Positions 1 through 5,210 of a stretch of 64,000 bases of DNA are shown in pieces. The DNA is from an uncultured Eubacteriales bacterium (lineage in GTDB: Bacteria; Bacillota; Clostridia; Oscillospirales; CAG-272): NCBI GenBank assembly GCA_905187695.1, contig CAJJIY010000002.1, forward strand, positions 1 to 64,000, in the 5' to 3' direction. Each line of letters opens with the position of its first letter. Position 1 is the first letter of the stretch. The notes under the pieces were generated by a model. The model was given only the letters and a program-made list of their open reading frames with translations, was not told the DNA's origin and ran no database searches. A program made the position numbers and the translations under genes.

Positions 1-76
1 TGTGATATAATCAAAAAAAGATAAAAGACAAATTCAGGTTTCTGGTCTTCTTGCACAAAATAAAGGAGGAGCTATT

Positions 77-340
77 ATGCAAATTGTTTATATTCCAAGC
101 GAATCAATGTCTGTTCAAGGTAAAAAAGATGAAATCTATAAAAGATATGGGAAAGACTGGAATATTAGAGAACAGGGAGGAGGTAACGGAAATTGGTTGT
201 TGACCAGAAAAAGTGATGTGCTTGTAGATGGAAAAAGTTATCGTACTTTTGTACTTGAACACTACGGTAAATCCAAGCTGACAGCGAAGCTTGTTGATAA
301 ATTTCGTGAAGATGTAGCAAATGGTAAAATAAAACTGTAA
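77..340 (+). CDS. Small hypothetical protein in mobile-element-like DNA
   Basis: This is an 87-residue, lysine-rich protein with no membrane segment and no family I recognise. The ATG at 77 follows an ideal Shine-Dalgarno (AAAGGAGGAG) by a suitable gap, so the start is secure. The gene is clearly more AT-rich than the chromosomal genes further right, and it shares its surroundings with an XRE regulator and a Mef-type pump, which suggests recent import. A strong hairpin terminator lies just after the stop. No function is proposed; it could be an accessory gene of an integrative element. Confidence 0.6.
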   Translation: MQIVYIPSESMSVQGKKDEIYKRYGKDWNIREQGGGNGNWLLTRKSDVLVDGKSYRTFVLEHYGKSKLTAKLVDKFREDVANGKIKL

Positions 341-348
341 ATGCCTAT

Positions 349-385
349 GCCGTTATGCTATGAGCATAGTACATAGCATAACGGC
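349..385 (+). terminator. Intrinsic terminator after the 87-aa gene
   Basis: A perfect 14-bp inverted repeat (arms 349-362 and 372-385, beginning GCCGTTATGC) is followed by TTCTCTTTC. It separates the small ORF from the XRE regulator gene. Confidence 0.75.
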
Positions 386-418
386 TTCTCTTTCGTTGAG
401 CTAGCAAGGAGGGTGAAT

Positions 419-1219
419 ATGTCTTTATCCATACAAGAGCGATTAAAAGACCTACGTGTGGAGCGTGGCTTGACGCTGGGGCAGCTTGCGGAGCAGACCG
501 GGCTTTCCAAGTCTGCGCTGGGCAGTTACGAAACGGAAGACTTCAAGGACATCAGCCACTATGCCCTTATCCGGCTGGCGAAGTTTTACGGTGTGACCGC
601 TGATTATCTGCTGGGGCTGTCTGAAATGAAAAATCACCCAAACGCCGATCTTGCAGACCTGCGTTTGAGTGATGAAATGATTGACCTGCTGAAAAGCGGG
701 AGGATAGACAATACCCTGCTGTGTGAGCTGGCGGCGCACCCGGATTTCCCCCGGCTGATGGCTGACCTTGAAATCTATGTGAACGGAACGGCACTGAAAC
801 AGGCGCAGGGTGCAAACGCCATAGTGGACACGATGAGCGCAACTGTTATAAAAAAGCATAATCCTGGCATGAGTGATACGCAGTTAAGACAGCTTATCAC
901 CGCCCATATTGATGAGGACGAGTTTTGCCGCTATGTGATACAACGGGACATAAACGGGATTGCCCTTGCTCTGCGGGAAACACACAAGGACGATTTTTTC
1001 AGCGTCCCAGAGGATAACCCGCTAAAAGAAATGCTGGAAACTGCTGGTGAAATCGTCAGCCAGGACAGCGACACGGAACAAGCGTACTTGGCGTTTATCT
1101 GCAAACGGCTCAAGCTGAATTTTAGGAAGCTGTCAGTAGAAGAACGGAAGTGGCTGAAAAAGATTGCGGAAAAATCCGACTTGCTGAAGAATCCAAAACC
1201 GCAGAGAGGACGAAGATAA
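419..1219 (+). CDS. XRE-family helix-turn-helix transcriptional regulator
   Basis: A predicted cytoplasmic DNA-binding regulator of 266 residues. The N-terminal ~65 residues form a classic Cro/C1-type helix-turn-helix (LTLGQLAEQTGLSKSALGSYE region). The remaining ~200 residues are charged and of no family I recognise. I chose the ATG at 419 because AGGAGG at 407-412 sits 6 nt upstream; the GTG at 413 directly abuts that site. It is convergent with the Mef-type pump gene and shares a two-way terminator with it. Regulators of this size are common cargo of Clostridia integrative elements. Its target is unknown; it may control element functions rather than the pump. Confidence 0.85.
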   Translation: MSLSIQERLKDLRVERGLTLGQLAEQTGLSKSALGSYETEDFKDISHYALIRLAKFYGVTADYLLGLSEMKNHPNADLADLRLSDEMIDLLKSGRIDNTLLCELAAHPDFPRLMADLEIYVNGTALKQAQGANAIVDTMSATVIKKHNPGMSDTQLRQLITAHIDEDEFCRYVIQRDINGIALALRETHKDDFFSVPEDNPLKEMLETAGEIVSQDSDTEQAYLAFICKRLKLNFRKLSVEERKWLKKIAEKSDLLKNPKPQRGRR

Positions 1220-1271
1220 AAAATGCCTGAACGGCGGTTCTGGTTTTTCAGAACCACCATCCAGGCATTTT
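1220..1271. terminator. Bidirectional terminator between XRE gene and efflux gene
   Basis: The outer arms AAAATGCCTG (1220-1229) and CAGGCATTTT (1262-1271) enclose a second hairpin (GGTTCTG 1236-1242 and CAGAACC 1249-1255). The A and T runs on the two sides let it stop both convergent genes. Confidence 0.75.
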
Positions 1272-1299
1272 GTTTAGTAATAGAAAAAGGTGCAGTTGA

Positions 1300-2520
1300 T
1301 TATTGCGTATTGTCAATCTCTCTCAAACCGGGTAGTAAAAATACGGCAAGCGCAACGATGATAATGCCAATTCCGCAAATGACAAACCATTTCTCAACTC
1401 CCAGCCGCTCCGCCAGAGGCCCGGAAATGACAAGGCCAAACGGCATGGCGAGGGAAGCGGCGCTTGTCAGTAGAGAAAAAACTCTCCCCAGATATTCTGG
1501 TTTGACCGTTTCTTGAAAAATCGCATTTTGCACACCGTAAAATGGAGCGGAAATTCCCATAACAGTACAGCACACAACAAAGACAAGAAATGCGTCTGGC
1601 GGCAAAAGCCCGGAGAGCATATTGCTAACGCCCATCAGGAGAACGGAAAGACCGATGGTGTACCGCCGTTTCTTAAAACCGCCCCAAATGCTCAGAATGA
1701 CTCCGCCAAGCAGCATACCAACCGCAAAAGCAATTTCAGCGGCAGAGGCATGGGCCGGTGTTCCTTTGAAGTATGACATACAGATGAGAGGAAAAAGCGT
1801 ACTGATTGGCATATAAAAGAACATATAAATTACACCAATCCAGAGCAGAGCAAAGAGGCCCCTGTTTTGCTTTAATACCACATACCCCTCTTTCATATCC
1901 TGTAAAAACTGTTGTCTTTTCGTTTCTGGACATAGTTCAGGCGTTGGTATGGACGAAATCGCAACAGTCACACAGGCAAGGATTGCACCCACAATATCTA
2001 ACAATATAATTGCATTAAGAGGCCAAACAGCATATAAAAACGCTGCGGCAGCTGGACTGATAATCGCACTTACTGCTTGCATGGTCTGCGTGTAACCAGC
2101 GCATTTTGTAAGTTCCTCTTTTGGCACAATCATAGGTGTTGCTGCGCTGAATGCTGGAGAATGAAAAGCAGTTCCCGCACTTCGGATTAACAGGACAACC
2201 ATAATAGACCATACGGGCAATTCCATGTAAAACGCCACCAGCGCCAGAATACCGCCAGCGGCGGCAATTATCAAATCCGCACCAATCATTACGCTTTTAC
2301 GGCTGTGCCGGTCAACAAAAGCACCTGCAAACGGGCCTAAACAGGCTTGCGGCAAAAATCCAATCAGTGTTGCCGCCGTCAATATGATTGCAGAATTAGT
2401 TTTCGCAACCAAATAAAAGATAATGGCCATTTGCAAAATACCGCTGCTAATAAAGGATATTGCTTGTCCGGCAAGAAGTGTAAAATAAGTTTTTCTCCAT
2501 GAATTGTTGTTTTGGGTCAT
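1300..2520 (-). CDS. MFS efflux transporter of the Mef (macrolide efflux) type
   Basis: A 406-residue inner-membrane drug:proton antiporter-type protein with about 12 hydrophobic segments. The sequence matches the Mef(A) family as I remember it across its length, for example ILQMAIIFYL near the N-terminus, the VDRHSRK loop after helix 2, VMIGADLIIAAAG, and KPEYLGRVFSL near the end. The ATG at 2520 follows AAAAAAGGAGG; an upstream in-frame extension to 2646 would run through the attenuator and is rejected. The roughly 300-nt leader holds a promoter, a short leader ORF and two terminator-like hairpins, which suggests drug-inducible attenuation. No partner ABC-F gene (msr-like) is visible. The substrate is inferred from family only. 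Confidence 0.85.
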   Translation of the reverse strand: MTQNNNSWRKTYFTLLAGQAISFISSGILQMAIIFYLVAKTNSAIILTAATLIGFLPQACLGPFAGAFVDRHSRKSVMIGADLIIAAAGGILALVAFYMELPVWSIMVVLLIRSAGTAFHSPAFSAATPMIVPKEELTKCAGYTQTMQAVSAIISPAAAAFLYAVWPLNAIILLDIVGAILACVTVAISSIPTPELCPETKRQQFLQDMKEGYVVLKQNRGLFALLWIGVIYMFFYMPISTLFPLICMSYFKGTPAHASAAEIAFAVGMLLGGVILSIWGGFKKRRYTIGLSVLLMGVSNMLSGLLPPDAFLVFVVCCTVMGISAPFYGVQNAIFQETVKPEYLGRVFSLLTSAASLAMPFGLVISGPLAERLGVEKWFVICGIGIIIVALAVFLLPGLREIDNTQ

Positions 2521-2563
2521 AATGCGAACCTCCTTTTTTATTGCATTGTTCCTTTGTTTCTGC

Positions 2564-2606
2564 AATAAAAAGCAGGCGTTGTCCCACAGAGAGGGCAGAC
2601 GCCTGC
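2564..2606 (-). terminator. Attenuator hairpin in the efflux-gene leader
   Basis: On the minus strand GCAGGCGT (2606-2599) pairs with ACGCCTGC (2579-2572), with extra pairing inside, and TTTTTATT follows. It lies between the promoter and the pump ATG, so readthrough must be controlled for the pump to be made. Confidence 0.7.
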
Positions 2607-2690
2607 ATAACAACAAAGCACGAAAAAACACCACGATACAGTTCAAAGACTGCTCGTGTCAAACCTACGTGTTCCTTTGCATACGCACGC

Positions 2691-2714
2691 AAAAAAAGCC
2701 CACCATCATGTGGA
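2691..2714 (-). terminator. Possible first attenuator in the efflux-gene leader
   Basis: A short stem (TCCAC with GTGGG around an ATGATG loop on the minus strand) is followed by seven T residues. It starts about 27 nt after the leader ORF stop. The stem is weak but the T-tract is strong. Confidence 0.45.
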
Positions 2715-2740
2715 AAGGTACTTCTACTTTTTATTGCTTA

Positions 2741-2761
2741 TTAGCGTACACAAATTAACAC
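2741..2761 (-). CDS. Putative leader peptide (6 codons) of the efflux gene
   Basis: A GTG-initiated ORF encodes MLICVR and stops with TAA. It lies 7 nt after a perfect AAGGAGG (2769-2775) and about 35 nt downstream of the -10 box. Short leaders of this kind stall ribosomes in drug-inducible attenuation of resistance genes such as mef/msr and erm. This peptide differs from the leaders I remember. Its role is inferred from layout alone. Confidence 0.5.
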   Translation of the reverse strand: MLICVR

Positions 2762-2795
2762 ACGTAAGCCTCCTTCCAATCTCAAACTGTCGCAC

Positions 2796-2825
2796 AGTAT
2801 AACACACATCCGATAGACTTGTCAA
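2796..2825 (-). promoter_or_regulatory. Sigma-A promoter of the efflux-gene leader
   Basis: On the minus strand, TTGACA (2825-2820), an 18-bp spacer and TATACT (2801-2796). It would start transcription just before the leader-peptide ribosome binding site. Confidence 0.7.
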
Positions 2826-2969
2826 CCATTTTTAACCTTGTTTTCCATCTTGTTTTTCCATCTCTTACGGGCAGTAGCAAAGCCAGGCGAGCCAGTCAAC
2901 GGTCAAGATGAACGGCGCTTTCAGCGCCGCCGTTGACAGTCTCGCCCGTCTTTGCTAATGGGTAATCAA

Positions 2970-3000
2970 GGCGGGAAAGCCATTTTAGGGCTTTCCCGCC
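2970..3000. repeat. Perfect 12-bp inverted repeat
   Basis: GGCGGGAAAGCC (2970-2981) and GGCTTTCCCGCC (2989-3000) flank a 7-nt loop. No T-tract follows on either strand, so it is more likely a protein site or DNA structure than a terminator. Confidence 0.7.
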
Positions 3001-3475
3001 CATTTCAATTTTGGGAGAAGAAAGGCCCCAAAATGAACGAGTGCGGCCAAACACTTTTAGGGATTGGCCACCTTGTCCACCCATCCAGCGGGGCGGCGGG
3101 GAACGGTCAAGGCCGGGCGTCAGCCCATTCATTTCAGCCTTGACGGTTTCCTGCCGTCCTGCTACTTTTCCCGGAGTGTGGCCACACATCTGGTCACGGT
3201 GTCCAGAGCTTTGGGACTTTTTGTCCCATAGGCCGGGGGCGGAGGACGAGGGACGGGGGCTTTCATAATACGCCCTGTCTGCTGCTGAAATCAGCCCTTT
3301 GTTTCCGGCTTACCAGCCCCAAACAAAGCCCTGCTTTCCTGCCGCGTCAAATGCCCTTGCCCTCCCCGGCGGCAACGGTATTTTCAGGGCAACGCCGACA
3401 GAGCGTATAACACACTACACTTTGCTCCGCAAAGTCGTGTGCCAAATGGGGCGCTGCCCCCTTTGGAAACCCCCG

Positions 3476-3524
3476 CAACAAACAGGTGCTATGCACCCAG
3501 CCGGGAGCATAGCGCCGTTTGTTG
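3476..3524. repeat. Long inverted repeat in the oriT-like region
   Basis: The arms are CAACAAAC plus GGTGCTATGC (3476-3494) and GCATAGCGCC plus GTTTGTTG (3507-3524), pairing over about 18 bp with a mismatch and a bulge. It follows the CTTTGCtccGCAAAG and GGGGCgctGCCCC repeats. Confidence 0.65.
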
Positions 3525-3671
3525 TCAGCAGCCCGTTTCACGGTCTGCGTGTAGTTCCTTGTAAACTGACCTAAATTATTCGTCAAAAATCAACATATTC
3601 AAGTTCAACTCCCCGTGGACGCCTGCACCCTTTTAGGCTTAAAAAGACGCTCCTTTTTGTTCGTCATTGAC

Positions 3672-3723
3672 AAAAAGACACACGCAAAAGGAGCATATAA
3701 AACTCCGATGCGTGTGTCTTTTT
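3672..3723. terminator. Large two-way terminator-like hairpin
   Basis: AAAAAGACACACGC (3672-3685) pairs with GCGTGTGTCTTTTT (3710-3723), with inner GGAG/CTCC pairing. A and T runs on the outer edges would allow termination from either side. It may insulate the imported segment from the chromosome. Confidence 0.6.
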
Positions 3724-3915
3724 CTATGCAAAACAGGGGAAAATTGCCGATTTTATGTCAGTTTACCCTTTTTGTTGTTTCTTCGCATATCGCCGTAGGG
3801 ATTTGTTCTTTGCTTTTGATGTTGCGCGGGGCAGAAATTCCGGCGATAACCTTCACGCCCTACGCTTAATTGTGTCAGAAGTCATCCCGTTTATGCCCGG
3901 CACTTGCCTGTTTGC

Positions 3916-3944
3916 TTGACAAAATTAATAAAATATGGTATTGT
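3916..3944 (+). promoter_or_regulatory. Sigma-A promoter for the zinc-ribbon membrane gene
   Basis: TTGACA (3916-3921), a 17-bp spacer and TATTGT (3939-3944), 37 bp before the ATG at 3981. Confidence 0.65.
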
Positions 3945-3980
3945 CATTATAGCGTTGCAAAGTTGTGAAGGGAGAAATGT

Positions 3981-4316
3981 ATGGCAAAAAAATATGTTTA
4001 TACGGGCAGAATCAAGCATTACTGCGCTTGCTGCGGCAAACTTCTGGAAACAGAATGGAACGCTCGGTATGAAAGTGATCTGTCCTCGGTGGTTCAGGTC
4101 GATTCCGACAATTTCGCGATCGTCCGTGACCGGCTGTGCGGGAAATGTCAGCACGAAGAAAACGCCGGAAAAATAAAAAAGGCCGGTAAAGTCTTTAAGT
4201 TTTTGGCGATTACCGCCGTTGTGGTACTTTTGATAACCGGCGTGGCTCTTGCCACCGGTTACTTGTTGAACGGTGCGGTTTTCGGGAATTCCGACATGCT
4301 TAAAAAAAAGTTTTGA
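3981..4316 (+). CDS. Zinc-ribbon/transmembrane protein, N-terminal part of a frameshifted gene
   Basis: This 111-residue ORF begins after GAAGGGAG with a good promoter upstream. Two CxxC knuckles (CACC near residue 14 and CGKC near 53) predict a zinc ribbon, and one hydrophobic helix (~residues 72-94) predicts a membrane anchor. It ends right after CTT AAA AAA AAG TTT TGA, inside an A8 tract (4302-4309). The next frame continues into a long hydrophilic domain, so this is probably the front of a single-pass membrane protein whose extracytoplasmic domain has been shifted out of frame. The function is unknown. Confidence 0.6.
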   Translation: MAKKYVYTGRIKHYCACCGKLLETEWNARYESDLSSVVQVDSDNFAIVRDRLCGKCQHEENAGKIKKAGKVFKFLAITAVVVLLITGVALATGYLLNGAVFGNSDMLKKKF

Positions 4317-4878
4317 CAAAAAACTCGAACAGTTTGAAAAAGACGAACGCAAAAGAGAATATAACGACGGTTGCGAAGCAGTCGCCACCGCTGTCAAAGA
4401 GTGTTTTTCCACAAACGATTACACCATATATTATTACGGCGAAAACGGGAAAATCGAGATTATCAAATACACCGTGGCAAACACGACCTTATTCTCTTTA
4501 AAGTTTGATAAAAACTACGGCGAATACGCAAACAAGACCTATGTTATCAAAGGCGGCGTGATTTACGAAAACGGCAACGGGAAGTTTGCTTACAACGCCA
4601 CGAGCGAAAGTTACTCCGACTTGAAAGCGGCGCTGGAATCCTATTTGCCCGAATATTCTTTCAAAACGGATATTTTTTCCTCTCGCGCAAGCATCAGCGA
4701 TGAAACGAGTGTGATTACGGATGTGCTCTATTCCGCTTCGACCACCGTTTACTGCAACTACGGCGAGAACGAATTGTACTTTAAGAACTCGGGCGAGTTT
4801 TACAGCGCTTCTTTCGACGAAACAGGCAGAGGTAAAACGGTTTCATTCCCGAAAGAAAGCGAATACACGGCCAAATAA
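4273..4878 (+). CDS. Extracytoplasmic domain, C-terminal part of the frameshifted gene
   Basis: The open frame begins at a GTG (4273) lacking a ribosome binding site and overlaps the upstream ORF. Coding character starts at the A8 tract with KKSFDKKLEQFEKDERKREY, a charged helix, followed by about 170 residues rich in Tyr, Asn and Ser that look like a small beta-rich secreted domain. Removing one A from the tract would fuse it in frame to the zinc-ribbon/membrane ORF. I therefore read the two as one gene disrupted by an indel, or expressed by slippage. A terminator follows at 4958. Confidence 0.5.
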   Translation: MRFSGIPTCLKKSFDKKLEQFEKDERKREYNDGCEAVATAVKECFSTNDYTIYYYGENGKIEIIKYTVANTTLFSLKFDKNYGEYANKTYVIKGGVIYENGNGKFAYNATSESYSDLKAALESYLPEYSFKTDIFSSRASISDETSVITDVLYSASTTVYCNYGENELYFKNSGEFYSASFDETGRGKTVSFPKESEYTAK

Positions 4879-4957
4879 GATATCACGAGGCGGACCGGTT
4901 GAATCGCTTCAAATCCTCTGCGGACGCCTACTCCCTTCTCTGCGTCATCGGCAAAAC

Positions 4958-4995
4958 AAAAAGGATGGGCAACAATCATCCTTTTTGTTTTTTGC
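4958..4995 (+). terminator. Intrinsic terminator
   Basis: AAAAAGGATG (4958-4967) pairs with CATCCTTTTT (4977-4986), followed by GTTTTTTG. It closes the zinc-ribbon/membrane gene and also has an A-run for the opposite strand. Confidence 0.75.
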
Positions 4996-5006
4996 GGTTT
5001 TAGGTA

Positions 5007-5035
5007 TTTACAAGCGGCCGGATCAATGGTATATT
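5007..5035 (+). promoter_or_regulatory. Sigma-A promoter for the structured RNA/helicase leader
   Basis: TTTACA (5007-5012), a 17-bp spacer and TATATT (5030-5035). Transcription would begin near 5042, about 170 nt before the helicase ATG. Confidence 0.65.
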
Positions 5036-5043
5036 TATGTTAT

Positions 5044-5146
5044 GAGACAGATGCGAAACCCGGGAACGGGATAATTAATGTGCCGCAAGGCAGATGTTCT
5101 CTTTTGCCGTGAGGCCGCTGATAAATCCCGTTTCGCCCCTTTTTTG
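5044..5146 (+). ncRNA. Candidate structured RNA or 5' leader ending in a terminator
   Basis: Starting just after a good promoter, the transcript can fold as an outer stem, GCGAAA (5053-5058) with TTTCGC (5131-5136) and CGGGAT (5067-5072) with ATCCCG (5125-5130). The outer stem encloses two small hairpins with GNRA tetraloops, TGCC-GCAA-GGCA at 5081-5092 and GCC-GTGA-GGC at 5106-5115. CCC and six T residues follow, as in an intrinsic terminator. It could be a stand-alone small RNA or a terminating leader for the helicase gene. I do not recognise it as a known riboswitch class. The 4879-5210 gap holds nothing else apart from the upstream terminator and the promoter. Confidence 0.45.
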
Positions 5147-5210
5147 ATCCTATCGGAAAACCTGTTTTCCCGTCTGTCCTTTGTCATCATGAAAAGCGAA
5201 AGGAGAAACC

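Larger units (their letters stand above)
2840..3600. other. Structured non-coding region, oriT-like
   Basis: About 760 bp with no credible gene; the ORFs here have no ribosome binding site and no family resemblance. The stretch is unusually rich in inverted repeats: GGCGCtttcaGCGCC near 2914, a 12-bp perfect stem at 2970-3000, GTCAAGGC/GCCTTGAC arms at 3106-3144, GGGACtttttGTCCC near 3213, CTTTGCtccGCAAAG near 3420, GGGGCgctGCCCC near 3449 and a large stem at 3476-3524. Such clustering beside mobile-element cargo suggests the origin-of-transfer end of an integrative conjugative element, but no relaxase gene is in view. The remaining part up to 3980 holds a further hairpin and a promoter. Confidence 0.45.

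Noticed and set aside
2447..2692. An 81-codon minus-strand frame in the efflux-gene leader
   Set aside because: It runs through the attenuator hairpin, overlaps the pump start out of frame and has no ribosome binding site.
3299..3869. Several 60-90 codon frames in the 3.0-3.9 kb region
   Set aside because: No ribosome binding sites, no family resemblance, and they coincide with inverted repeats.
4302..4310. Programmed -1 frameshift at A-AAA-AAG
   Set aside because: A -1 slip would enter the wrong frame; joining the two ORFs needs +1 (or loss of one A).
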